From Thermoplasmatota archaeon (GTDB lineage: Archaea; Thermoplasmatota; Thermoplasmata; Thermoplasmatales; Thermoplasmataceae), in contig JAMDDH010000034.1 of assembly GCA_023488885.1 (NCBI GenBank), positions 1 to 64,000 of the forward strand: a stretch of 64,000 nucleotides of DNA, read 5' to 3'. The number at the start of each line of letters is the position of its first letter. Position 1 is the first letter of the stretch. Shown here one piece after another: positions 1 through 8,140 of this stretch. Position numbers and translations under genes: made by a program. Under the pieces are notes generated by a model, which saw only the letters and a list, made by a program, of their open reading frames with translations, made no database searches and had not been told where the DNA came from.

Positions 1-159
1 CCCCTGGCTTTCTGGGGTATTTCCGCTCATGGGAAAAATCAGCATTATGATGCCCACGAACATTATTCCTCCGCTTGTTCCAAGAGTCCCTGTAAGTACT
101 CCAACGGGAATGCTGAGAAGGAATACAACGATCAGTGTAAGGTTTCCATTAAGATCAAA
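1..159 (-). pseudogene. TSUP (TauE/SafE-like) permease fragment, runs off left edge
   Basis: Read leftwards on the minus strand this encodes a hydrophobic segment with the glycine pattern GVLTGTLGTSGG, typical of the first membrane helices of TSUP anion permeases. No start codon lies in frame; a TGA at 160-162 closes the frame upstream, exactly where a transposase scar begins. Within 26 bases of the window edge the reading runs into sequence identical to that transposase scar in the opposite orientation. I infer a permease gene broken on both sides by IS events. The family call rests on the glycine motif and hydrophobicity only. Confidence 0.5.
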
Positions 160-412
160 TCAATCTTCATCTGTTCAAAAACCTTCTCCATGTCGATACG
201 CCATATCTCAGGGATGACCATACGCTGAGAGGATACGCATTTGTATCATTCATATCGCTGATCGTCTCTTGCCTTATACTGCAACTCCTGAAGAGCAGGA
301 AGATCAACAGCAGAATATGCGTGAAAGGTGCACTCCTCCAGTTATAGAAGATATATCCCTTGGATGTTGGTGACCGAACGATAATTGCGGAAATACCCCA
401 GAAAGCCAGGGG
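1..412. repeat. 26-bp perfect inverted repeat, arms 1-26 and 387-412
   Basis: The first 26 bases of the window are the exact reverse complement of bases 387-412, which lie inside the transposase tail. The left arm is cut by the window edge, so the repeat probably continues outside. The simplest reading is a second, inverted copy of the same transposase tail just left of the window, flanking the permease fragment. This is seen directly; the mechanism (nested insertion or inversion) is inference. Confidence 0.75.
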
Positions 413-470
413 GCAAGCGGAAACCCTTGGACTAAAACCAGAGCTGTTCCTTAAACGGATTCCGAGTTAA
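171..470 (+). pseudogene. IS4/IS1634-like transposase C-terminal remnant, copy 1
   Basis: The plus strand translates without its N-terminus into a transposase tail (LRGYAFVSFISL, then a GDRTIIAEIPQ segment and a terminal KRIPS). A TAG at 345-347 interrupts the frame. The same tail recurs uninterrupted at 26150-26421, with high identity at DNA level from the DDxTLR segment to the stop. Only about 100 residues are left of a protein that is normally over 400, so this is a non-functional scar. It is joined directly to a permease fragment on its left. Confidence 0.7.
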
Positions 471-815
471 GGTTTCTCATGACATATTTACAAGTCTTTA
501 CATAACGTCTGTGATAGAATTTAATAAAAATCGTTGTTGAAATATTTTTGCTAGATATATTAAATATGATCTGCATTCCAATGAGAATTACCCCACTCTC
601 CACTTATCAATACTGGTAGCAAATAATGATAGGAGAAAATCTAGATTACACCCACAAAAGATATGAGACATTGTAACTCATGATATCTGATTATTTCCAT
701 AAATCGATCCGGTATCAATTCGATTTCTGAGATAAATTGTATTCAAATGTGTCCTGTTGAATTAGTGAAAAGGGCTAAAATAATTTTAATTAAAATATGC
801 GTTATATTTTGCCCT
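471..815. other. A+T-rich intergenic stretch
   Basis: About 345 bases without a convincing gene. It separates the IS scar from the secreted protein that follows and presumably carries its promoter; several A+T-rich TATA-like stretches are present but none can be singled out. No repeat or RNA structure stood out. Confidence 0.5.
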
Positions 816-2621
816 ATGAATAGTAAGATTACAATTGTTGTTTCGATCTTTGCTGCTGTTCTGATGCTAATACCCGGGATAACCATGGCGACGTCAGATC
901 ATGGTTCCGTACAAACCTACAAAGTCGGAAGTAATACAGTACAATTTTCTGGTCAAAACATCACCGTGGGCCTTGGGACCCACAAATACCAGACAAAATG
1001 GGTTATTGATGAATTAAATGGATCGAATATAACTATGGTTCAATTCTCAAATTTCAAGTATGTAAGAATAAGCAACGGGTACCAAAATACAGCTTCCATA
1101 ATAGAAAACAATTCTCTTTTAATGGTGGCGGAAATTTACTCATTTGTCGGGCACTCAATAGACGCAAGTATAGCGTTCACAAATCTGCAAAACAAAAATG
1201 TAACATTTGCAGTCACTTTTATATTGCATAGTCGACACCATAATTATGCAATGGTTAATAGTTTGAAACCGGGATTGCTACGCCTAGACTCTTCCAATAA
1301 TGTCATTCCGCCAAATAGCTGGGGTGTAAATTTCGGCCATATAAATATCAGTTGGCAAAATGAGGCTTCTATTTTCAATACTGGAGGGGCTATGACCAAT
1401 AACCCAACCAATTCAGGAGTAGTATTGCCATTTGGTCCATTGACACTTGCGGCAAATGAAACATATTCAATAGATCCCATACTATCTCCCGGAATCCCTG
1501 TGTCAGAAACCTATACTATACCTCAGAGTAATCCAGTGGCCACTCCAATGTACATTCCGGATGGGGATGGCGATGGAGACGCATGTCATTGCGACAACGA
1601 TGGCGGCGGAAGCAGTGGAACCGGCCCTTCAGGGCTGTCGATTTCTGTTTCACCTACAGAAACTACCCCGGGAAACACTATAGATATACAGGCAAGTCTA
1701 GGCTCATATGGATCCGGAGGGGTAACCTTCACACTTCAGGCGCAAAATTTGGCAGGCGGTTGGAACTATATCACTTCCCAAGGATCGACTTCTTTCACGT
1801 GGAGTGCACAGTACGGGTACAAAGCCTTGCAAGTCTATGCCAGAAATGCATATGGAACTACATATAGCAATGTGGTTGGAGTTTACATTTTCAATTACCC
1901 ACAAACAAGCATAACTTCAACTGTCTATGATTCTGGGACGTCAACTGTAGTTGGTGAATACGCTCCGGGTGTTAGTTTCAACGAGCCGGGGACCGTTACT
2001 CAGTATTTCAATTCGGCCCAGACTGACATTCCAATTTATGTAGGAACAATCGCTAACTGGAATAATTCCTATGCAATTGGGATACGATCTTTTAAGCAGG
2101 CACTTACACTTTACGGCAGTTATGGATTCACACCCGGCGTTGGCTCAGGAACGAACGTAATTAACTTTGATGTGACAAACGTTCAGAATTCCATCCAAAC
2201 GGGTAGCTCAAATCAAATAATGGTCTACTTACTTGATTATCTAACTGGAATAGCCAATCACTTCTCATATGGTCTTATACCGCCGCCGGGTCTCCTTTTT
2301 AATACCTTTGGTGGCCAGACATCCTATACAAGTCCGACTCCGATTCCCGTATACTTTAATGATACAGGAGGAAATGTCTATCCCGCAAAAAGAGTGCCAG
2401 AATATTTTCCAATTTATGAGGGGATATTAAGCTCAACTCCAATAAGGGATTTCGGAATCAAAACCTGGAATGATGAAATTTCAGCCAATAGCCAGACTAA
2501 TTTCCAGCTTTTTCTCGAATATACATGTTCGGTCGCATTTCTCGAATCCTCTCAAAGCAGTGCAACCTTTGCGTCGACATCAACTTTAATATTCCAAATC
2601 AATGTAGCGGCTGCAAGTTAA
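816..2621 (+). CDS. Large secreted protein with Asp/Gly-rich linker and Ig-like domain
   Basis: About 600 residues. I chose the ATG that begins MNSKITIVV because it opens directly into a classical signal peptide (hydrophobic core, then MATSDHG); an upstream ATG at 747 would add 23 unlikely residues. A beta-rich N-terminal half is followed by an acidic glycine linker (DGDGDGDACHCDNDGGG, around residues 248-265, perhaps metal-binding), then a roughly 90-residue segment like an Ig/PKD surface domain, and a further extracellular region rich in N, S, T and aromatic residues. No C-terminal anchor is obvious. The next gene, 15 bases downstream, is another exported protein, so the two probably form a surface-protein operon. 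I do not recognise the family. IS scars on both sides and A+T-rich codon use suggest an acquired segment. Confidence 0.75.
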   Translation: MNSKITIVVSIFAAVLMLIPGITMATSDHGSVQTYKVGSNTVQFSGQNITVGLGTHKYQTKWVIDELNGSNITMVQFSNFKYVRISNGYQNTASIIENNSLLMVAEIYSFVGHSIDASIAFTNLQNKNVTFAVTFILHSRHHNYAMVNSLKPGLLRLDSSNNVIPPNSWGVNFGHINISWQNEASIFNTGGAMTNNPTNSGVVLPFGPLTLAANETYSIDPILSPGIPVSETYTIPQSNPVATPMYIPDGDGDGDACHCDNDGGGSSGTGPSGLSISVSPTETTPGNTIDIQASLGSYGSGGVTFTLQAQNLAGGWNYITSQGSTSFTWSAQYGYKALQVYARNAYGTTYSNVVGVYIFNYPQTSITSTVYDSGTSTVVGEYAPGVSFNEPGTVTQYFNSAQTDIPIYVGTIANWNNSYAIGIRSFKQALTLYGSYGFTPGVGSGTNVINFDVTNVQNSIQTGSSNQIMVYLLDYLTGIANHFSYGLIPPPGLLFNTFGGQTSYTSPTPIPVYFNDTGGNVYPAKRVPEYFPIYEGILSSTPIRDFGIKTWNDEISANSQTNFQLFLEYTCSVAFLESSQSSATFASTSTLIFQINVAAAS

Positions 2622-2636
2622 TAGGGAGGTGAAAAT

Positions 2637-3353
2637 TTGAAGAAAAATAAAAGATTTGCAATGACTGGCGCAATAACAATTACTGTAATGATTGTTACAC
2701 TAATTGTTTTTTCCCATTTGGCGTATTCCGGCATACGGATCCTTGGAATTTCAAGCGTCGCTTCCACATCAAATCGCAATGAATCAAATCCGCAATATCT
2801 CTCTGCATTCCTCAACCCTGACAACAATACAATTGGCGGACCAATTGCTTATTTTCCGTTTTCATTACCGGGATCAAATATAACCATGGCTTTAATCCCA
2901 AGGGGTTCACATATAACTCTTGCAAATTCAAATGTTTCGTCACCATTGGCATTTGGCGCCGATTTCGGCATAGCACTTCTCACGGGAAGTGCTTCACTAG
3001 GGAATCAGATTGGTTTTGCCATTAACTCCGTCAAAATAGAAGAAAACAACGCAAGTTTCCAGGGAAAGATATTAAACATCAACGAGGTTTCGTCCGGAAC
3101 AACAGCGTTCGTAAATACTTGGGAGTACGGTCCTGCTTATAGAGTTATGACTATATTCTGCAACAATTCCAAAGGTTACCTGGCATACTTGGAACCTGGG
3201 CAATATGTTCTTAAAGTAAATATATCCCTGTACAGCATTCATTTATTCTATAGAAGCTTCATTGGGAACCTAGACATGTCTATGCCTTGGGCAATAGTTG
3301 AAAAGAATTTTACTGGAGGATCTTACGGATATTCGCTGAACCCAAATATCTGA
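2637..3353 (+). CDS. Membrane-anchored or secreted hypothetical protein
   Basis: 238 residues from a TTG start preceded by a strong ribosome site (GGGAGGTG, 2624-2631), which decides the start over an ATG eight codons later. Residues 9-30 are a hydrophobic signal/anchor; the rest is a beta-rich extracellular domain with many N-x-S/T sites. It follows the larger secreted protein by 15 bases and is probably co-transcribed with it. No known domain is recognised. Likely a partner or accessory of the preceding surface protein; that is inference from position. Confidence 0.75.
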   Translation: MKKNKRFAMTGAITITVMIVTLIVFSHLAYSGIRILGISSVASTSNRNESNPQYLSAFLNPDNNTIGGPIAYFPFSLPGSNITMALIPRGSHITLANSNVSSPLAFGADFGIALLTGSASLGNQIGFAINSVKIEENNASFQGKILNINEVSSGTTAFVNTWEYGPAYRVMTIFCNNSKGYLAYLEPGQYVLKVNISLYSIHLFYRSFIGNLDMSMPWAIVEKNFTGGSYGYSLNPNI

Positions 3354-3393
3354 AATAAGCTCCACTCTCAATAAATAGGTTTCTAGATATATT

Positions 3394-3810
3394 TACGTTC
3401 GGGCAGAAAGGCAATTTGGACTATTTTGCTGGACGCAGCACAAGGTCCCTATCGTGTTAACTTTTGTCCCAAAACTGCGGCTTTCGGAATCCTTATATTC
3501 GCTGAAATGATGGATTTTTGCGAGCTTTTCTGCATAACTGCATAAGTCCAACGGACGAAGGTGCATGAAAGCGATGAACGAAAATGAGGTCTCTCCCGCA
3601 AGGAGGGTTCTGATTTGTGTAATGGGGTTGGCGACCTGCCGTAAAACACAGGCAAAACAGGTCATGCCTGTTCGGGATCAGCTGAAAAGTGATCGTAGAA
3701 CTGGGAAACGCAATCCCTGAACCGAAAGGGGACGGGATAGAGGCTCCTGGGTTGGAGCCACGAAGTTTAAGCATCGGACAGATGATAATTTCCAAAGGTG
3801 TCCGTTAACA
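3394..3810 (+). pseudogene. IS200/IS605-type tnpB 3'-end remnant
   Basis: Two short plus-strand frames, one ending at about 3720 and one running into a TAA at 3808-3810, translate into pieces that look like the degenerate C-terminal tail of IS605 OrfB/TnpB (GNAIPEPKGDG, then EAPGLEPRSL). The frames are shifted relative to each other and no zinc finger or RuvC motif is left. In intact elements this 3' region also encodes the guide-RNA scaffold, so the conserved DNA may reflect RNA rather than protein. Family assignment is from memory of such tails and is moderate at best. Confidence 0.4.
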
Positions 3811-3813
3811 TGG

Positions 3814-4014
3814 CTAAAGGAAATCATAACTTGTGTAGATAACTATAGTGGTCGTGATTACATCCACCAAAAGGCTTGACCCTACGGCCTCTTGAAAGTT
3901 AAGCCCCAGGAGAGTGAGTAATGGCACAACCAGGACAACGCCACTTGCACCGGTGATTCCGGTAAGGGCTCCCACACTCATTCCGATCATAATCAGGATC
4001 AGAATTAACAACAT
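3814..4014 (-). pseudogene. TSUP permease N-terminal fragment
   Basis: 66 residues with the TSUP start pattern: a hydrophobic helix, GALTGITGASG, then PLLTLLGLNFQEAVGSSLLVDV. Family members have about 250 residues and 7-8 helices; here the frame stops soon after the second helix, at the junction with the tnpB scar. The start and a short upstream region look intact, so the gene was probably truncated by the insertion. It is a different paralogue from the fragment at the window's left edge. It would not make a working transporter. Confidence 0.65.
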
Positions 4015-4185
4015 TTTTGGCTTATTGGTGCATATGTTATGAATATTGACAGAAAAAAATGCTTATTTTACTTAAAATTTGAGTAAAATTCATACATAAT
4101 GTCTATCGTGCTTTAATGTTCAAATCGGGGTTGATTGTGATACAGAGGCTATAGACAGGATCTGAGAGTGGTTTCTGCTGTCGAT

Positions 4186-5112
4186 TCACATGTAATTCAA
4201 TTTTTTTACGTATGATACGGATTGATCCCATCCAGGCATAGTTTCTCTCGTGTTTGCCCACATCTTAAAAAATGATCCAAGGCAGACTTCGGGGACCATC
4301 ACTCCGAATTTCATCTCCTTTCCGTCGAACGATTGAATTCTTTTGTATACGGTCACCGGTATTTCGTAAGACTTTGCAATGAGGTTTACAAGAAACGGAT
4401 TGCGCACCTGCGCTGAGTAGATTCTGTCCTTTCCAGAAATTTCAGTCAGTCCATCTGTTCCATTTAAAGCATCTGAAAATTTGTAGACGCCCGTGATACC
4501 CACATCGTGGGTCTCGATTTTTATCTGCCTGATCCACTTGTTGGTTCTGTATATCTCTTTCATGTTCATTGTTTCCGCTTCGGGCGGAATGGTACTCATT
4601 TCGACATAGTAAAGCGGCTCAAACTGGCCGAGTTTCTTGAATGTCTCAAGCGGAGGTATACCCTGCTCCATTTCATCAATCCTGAATTCGTTGAGATACA
4701 GGGACGCGTTCAGTAAGGCATTTGCCACTTTCCTCTGATCTGTATCATGGAATCTGAAAATTACGTGATACCTGCCTGAGTCGAGGAATACATGATCCAC
4801 CGTTACAGACGGAAGTTCATGCAGGGAAAAAAGAAGCCTTGCAAAAATAGAATTATGGTACGTAACAGGAAGGCATTTTATTCCTTCGACAGTTTTTGCA
4901 CCAAATTTAGTTAAAAGGAATTGTATCTCTTTGGTTTCTTTTTCCATCTTGGGAAGAAAATGCATTACCCTTACTTTATCTCCATTTTCAAGGAAGAGGT
5001 TAGTCTGAAGTCTTATATCGTGTTCTCTGGAGAATTTCGAGATCTCTGATTCCGTTGAAAATGAAATTTCGCATGAGTTGTTCAGTATGCCGTTAATTTC
5101 ATGAATTAACAT
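4186..5112 (-). CDS. Conserved hypothetical protein, 308 residues
   Basis: A soluble protein without signal peptide or membrane helix. The layout (an N-terminal alpha/beta half, a central FRFHD segment, a C-terminal half with many K/E and a WDQS ending) has no motif I can name. It could be a distant relative of archaeal Bat-like sensor/regulator proteins but lacks a visible helix-turn-helix. The gene stands alone, with its own upstream region containing a perfect 12-bp palindrome 13 bases before the start. Coding confidence is high from length and absence of overlap; function is unknown. Confidence 0.7.
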   Translation of the reverse strand: MLIHEINGILNNSCEISFSTESEISKFSREHDIRLQTNLFLENGDKVRVMHFLPKMEKETKEIQFLLTKFGAKTVEGIKCLPVTYHNSIFARLLFSLHELPSVTVDHVFLDSGRYHVIFRFHDTDQRKVANALLNASLYLNEFRIDEMEQGIPPLETFKKLGQFEPLYYVEMSTIPPEAETMNMKEIYRTNKWIRQIKIETHDVGITGVYKFSDALNGTDGLTEISGKDRIYSAQVRNPFLVNLIAKSYEIPVTVYKRIQSFDGKEMKFGVMVPEVCLGSFFKMWANTRETMPGWDQSVSYVKKLNYM

Positions 5113-5124
5113 CGGGACTAAATG

Positions 5125-5136
5125 TTAACGCGTTAA
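5125..5136. promoter_or_regulatory. Perfect 12-bp palindrome, candidate operator
   Basis: TTAACGCGTTAA lies 13 bases upstream of the minus-strand start at 5112, just downstream of an A+T-rich TATA-like stretch at about 5138-5156. The placement over the expected transcription start fits a repressor site, possibly autoregulatory. Only the palindrome is observed; the binding protein is unknown. Confidence 0.4.
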
Positions 5137-5283
5137 AACTACTTAAGTTTTAATGAAAATTAATGATCGCCGGGAAGTTTTCCAGTTTGGATGAAGTTGC
5201 ATAAATGGTACGCAGCAAAGAGCAATTGGAATTTTTTCCTGTTTCCTGATTTTTCAAAGGTGGTTTCTGATTTGCAGATTAAT

Positions 5284-6090
5284 TTATTTCTGCTGCCCGT
5301 CGAAATTCTCCAGTGCATCAGAAATAATCTTTGCCTTGTCAGTGGCTGCTTCAATGGCTCTCATGAAAGCAGTTCTTATACCGGAATCTTCCAGTTCGTA
5401 AAGTGCATCTATTGTGACTCCCCCGGGAGTTGTAACCAGATCCTTGAGCTGTGATGGATGATCTCCACTTTCCGCAACCAGTTTAGCAGCCCCCATGATT
5501 GTCTGATAGGAATCTCTCAGTGCAAGGTCTCTTGGAAGACCCACTTTAAGACCTCCGTAAACCATTGCCTCAATTATAGTAAAAATGTAGGCAGGTCCAC
5601 TTCCACCAAGCGCAGTCAGGGCATCCATATACTTTTCTTCCACCTTCTCGGTTTCCCCGAAGCATTCAAGGAGTTTCACTACCTTTTTCTCGTTTTCTTC
5701 GGTAAGGTTCTTCGAACAATAAACTGTAAAACCTCCTCCTACCTTAGCTGCGACATTGGTCATGGCTCTCACTACTGTTGCTTCCGGGATCAGCGATTTT
5801 ATCTGCCTCTCCTTGACTGCTGCGACCATGGAAATAACCAGTTTTCCTTTTGTGGCTCCGGAAATATCTTTGAGAACAGCAAGCGCATCATAAGGTTTCA
5901 TTGCTATTATTACGATCTCGGAATCCTCTGCCGCTTTATCATTCCTTGAGGTGACCTCAATTCCTATTTTAGCCAGTTGACTTATCTTCTCTACAGACCT
6001 TCTCGTAACTGTCACTTCGTGACCGTTTTTATGGAGTGCTTCAGCAATAGCGGATCCTATGGTTCCTCCGCCCAACACAGAAATTTTCAT
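5284..6090 (-). CDS. proC: Pyrroline-5-carboxylate reductase
   Basis: Reduces 1-pyrroline-5-carboxylate to proline with NAD(P)H in the cytosol. The start at MKISVLGGGTIG places the Rossmann glycine motif at residues 6-11, as in the family; the longer reading adds 20 residues with no conservation. The C-terminal dimerisation domain carries the ProC signature (ALGGSGPAYIF, then TTPGGVTIDAL). About 268 residues, the usual length. It stands alone and is divergent from the lysine/leucine-type operon; a TATA-like stretch lies at about 6150-6175. No glutamate kinase or glutamyl-phosphate reductase gene is in the window. Confidence 0.95.
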   Translation of the reverse strand: MKISVLGGGTIGSAIAEALHKNGHEVTVTRRSVEKISQLAKIGIEVTSRNDKAAEDSEIVIIAMKPYDALAVLKDISGATKGKLVISMVAAVKERQIKSLIPEATVVRAMTNVAAKVGGGFTVYCSKNLTEENEKKVVKLLECFGETEKVEEKYMDALTALGGSGPAYIFTIIEAMVYGGLKVGLPRDLALRDSYQTIMGAAKLVAESGDHPSQLKDLVTTPGGVTIDALYELEDSGIRTAFMRAIEAATDKAKIISDALENFDGQQK

Positions 6091-6301
6091 CGGAATATCA
6101 GCACCACCGATCTCAAGGACATAACTTAGCATTATTGGTGAAAATATCATAAAATTTTCATATAGTATTTAAGATATAACGGTAAAGTGTCGGAGAGGAC
6201 TTTATGGATACGGAGAAATAGCCATAATACGAAATTCGAATAGTTTTTCCTAAAAATGCGAAATAACTTTTATCCTTGATAGAATCAGCCCTGAGAAATA
6301 A

Positions 6302-6318
6302 ATGGTACAGCGTACCAT
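6302..6318. promoter_or_regulatory. Perfect inverted repeat upstream of aconitase-type operon
   Basis: ATGGTAC and GTACCAT arms separated by three bases, ending 14 bases before the TTG start of the large subunit and about 35 bases downstream of a TATA-like stretch. Position and symmetry fit an operator for an amino-acid-responsive Lrp/LysM-type regulator, but no regulator gene is adjacent. Confidence 0.45.
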
Positions 6319-6332
6319 AGAAGGTATTACTC

Positions 6333-7604
6333 TTGAACATAGTGGAAAAAATATTTCAGGATCATTCTGAAAATCCGGTAAACCGTGTTGAACCTGGAGA
6401 CATAGTAAATGTGAAAGTGGATAAGGTAATAATGCTCGACATTGCTGGACTCCACCCGGAACTCCTGAACAACCCGCCGAAAAAACCCTTCGACAGGGAT
6501 AAGGTTGCCATGATATTCGATCACTTTGTACCGGCTCCAAACGTTGAGGTGGCTTCCGGTGTTTCGAAGCTGAGAAAACTTGCGAAGAGATGGGATATAG
6601 AGAATTTTTTCGATTACGGAAGAGGCGGAATTTCACATACCTTTGCGGCGGAAAGCGGATGGTTCCTTCCCGGAAGAATTGTGGCAAACACTGATTCACA
6701 TTCCATTGCCGCTGGAGCCTATAACATGTTGAGCAGAGGACTCGGAACTCCTGAACTCATGCAGGTGATATGCACCGGGAAGACCTGGTACATTGTCGGT
6801 GAAACCATAAAGGTAAATCTCACAGGAAGAATGAAAGGTGCCACAGAGGCCAAGGACGTCTTCCTCAGGATGGCAGGTGAGATGGGAGACATCCCCAATA
6901 CCAACATCGAGTTCGGAGGCTCTGGAATAGGATCGCTTTCCGTGGATCAGAGGGCGGTCATTTCAACAATGTGCGCTGAGCTCAGTGCGGACTTTGCAGT
7001 TTTCCCTTATGACAATGTACTTGCATCATACCTGGACGGAAGATCGGAGGCGCCCTATACGCCGGTGGCTGCTGATAAAGATGAAACCTACGCTTCAACC
7101 ATTGACTTTGACATGTCAGAAATTCGCCCGATGGTTGCCATGCCGGATCACGTTGCAGGGAATACAAAACCTGCTGCAGATGTACAGGGATCGCGCATAG
7201 ACCAGGCAACAATAGGATCATGCGCAAACGGGAGACTTGACGACCTTGCTTCCGCTGCGAGAATCCTGAAGGGAAGGAAGGTTGCAAAGGATGTCAGGCT
7301 CATTGTGACGCCGGCCACACAATCAATTTTCCTTCAGGCCGACAGGCTCGGGTACCTGAGGACAATCGCTGAGGCTGGAGGAGTGGTGACGAATCCTACC
7401 TGCGGGGCGTGCATGGGTGGGCACATGGGGCTTCTGGGAGAAGGAGACATAGCCATAACCTCTACGACAAGGAATTTCAAGGGAAGGATGGGATCAAGAG
7501 ATGCAAGGATATACATGGCATCGTCCGCAACTGTCGCAGCGTCTGCTGTGAACGGTTATATTACTGACCCGGGAGATATGCTGGAGGCGAATTCAGATGA
7601 ATAA
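6333..7604 (+). CDS. Homoaconitase / 3-isopropylmalate dehydratase large subunit
   Basis: 423-residue LeuC-type iron-sulfur hydro-lyase: isomerises a 2-hydroxy-tricarboxylate through a dehydrated intermediate. Visible are the substrate and cluster motifs of the family: NTDSHS near residue 117, a first cluster cysteine in IGSCANGR near 297, and the paired cysteines PTCGACMGG near 355-360. The start is TTG; no in-frame ATG is near, and a GTG lies three codons on. It overlaps the small subunit by 8 bases. A homocitrate-synthase-like gene follows three genes later, which favours homoaconitate as substrate (lysine pathway), but archaeal enzymes of this type often serve both lysine and leucine. Confidence 0.88.
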   Translation: MNIVEKIFQDHSENPVNRVEPGDIVNVKVDKVIMLDIAGLHPELLNNPPKKPFDRDKVAMIFDHFVPAPNVEVASGVSKLRKLAKRWDIENFFDYGRGGISHTFAAESGWFLPGRIVANTDSHSIAAGAYNMLSRGLGTPELMQVICTGKTWYIVGETIKVNLTGRMKGATEAKDVFLRMAGEMGDIPNTNIEFGGSGIGSLSVDQRAVISTMCAELSADFAVFPYDNVLASYLDGRSEAPYTPVAADKDETYASTIDFDMSEIRPMVAMPDHVAGNTKPAADVQGSRIDQATIGSCANGRLDDLASAARILKGRKVAKDVRLIVTPATQSIFLQADRLGYLRTIAEAGGVVTNPTCGACMGGHMGLLGEGDIAITSTTRNFKGRMGSRDARIYMASSATVAASAVNGYITDPGDMLEANSDE

Positions 7605-8106
7605 GGTCCTGAAGGGGAAAGTGTGGGCATTCGGCGACAATATCAACACTGATCTCATGTATCCACACGCCTGCTACACTCTTCCAGAGGAGGAGAGACC
7701 CCTCCACACAATGTGGGCCAACAGGCCGGGATGGGCCCAGCAGGTTAATTCCGGCGACATTCTCGTTGCCGGAAAGAATTTTGGCGTTGGTTCTTCGAGG
7801 CCTGCAGCTTCCAACCTGAAAGGGCTTGGAATCAGTGTGGTGGTTGCAGAATCAGTGAATGGACTCTTTCTCAGGAATTCAGTAAACGTCGGCCTTCCTG
7901 TAGTTTCCTGCCAGGGTGTGTCCGGAATAGTGAGGGAGGGAGATACAGTCACAGTCAACCTGGAGACGGGCACGCTGATTGACGAAACCTCGGGAAAAAC
8001 GGCAGAGTTCAGGCCATTGCCAGGCTTTCTGATGGATATCATCGAGGCGGGAGGAATCATAGAGGTCCTCAGGAAAAATGGCTACATAGACAGCAATCCT
8101 CTATGA
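7597..8106 (+). CDS. Homoaconitase / 3-isopropylmalate dehydratase small subunit
   Basis: 169 residues of the LeuD swivelling domain that completes the active site of the large subunit. The conserved N-terminus (GDNINTD), the GKNFGVGSSR loop and the C-terminal GG segment are present. The length is that of archaeal stand-alone small subunits. The loop following NTDLMYPHACYT, which sets substrate choice in this family, differs from classical bacterial LeuD, so substrate cannot be settled from sequence. Translationally coupled to the large subunit by an ATGA-type overlap. Confidence 0.88.
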   Translation: MNKVLKGKVWAFGDNINTDLMYPHACYTLPEEERPLHTMWANRPGWAQQVNSGDILVAGKNFGVGSSRPAASNLKGLGISVVVAESVNGLFLRNSVNVGLPVVSCQGVSGIVREGDTVTVNLETGTLIDETSGKTAEFRPLPGFLMDIIEAGGIIEVLRKNGYIDSNPL

Positions 8107-8140
8107 TAATATGAGGCGAATTAGCAACAGGTGAATTGTT

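Noticed and set aside
3394-3810. Group II intron or structured riboswitch in the tnpB-like scar
   Set aside because: The end translates into a TnpB-type tail and no intron domain V or aptamer pattern was seen.
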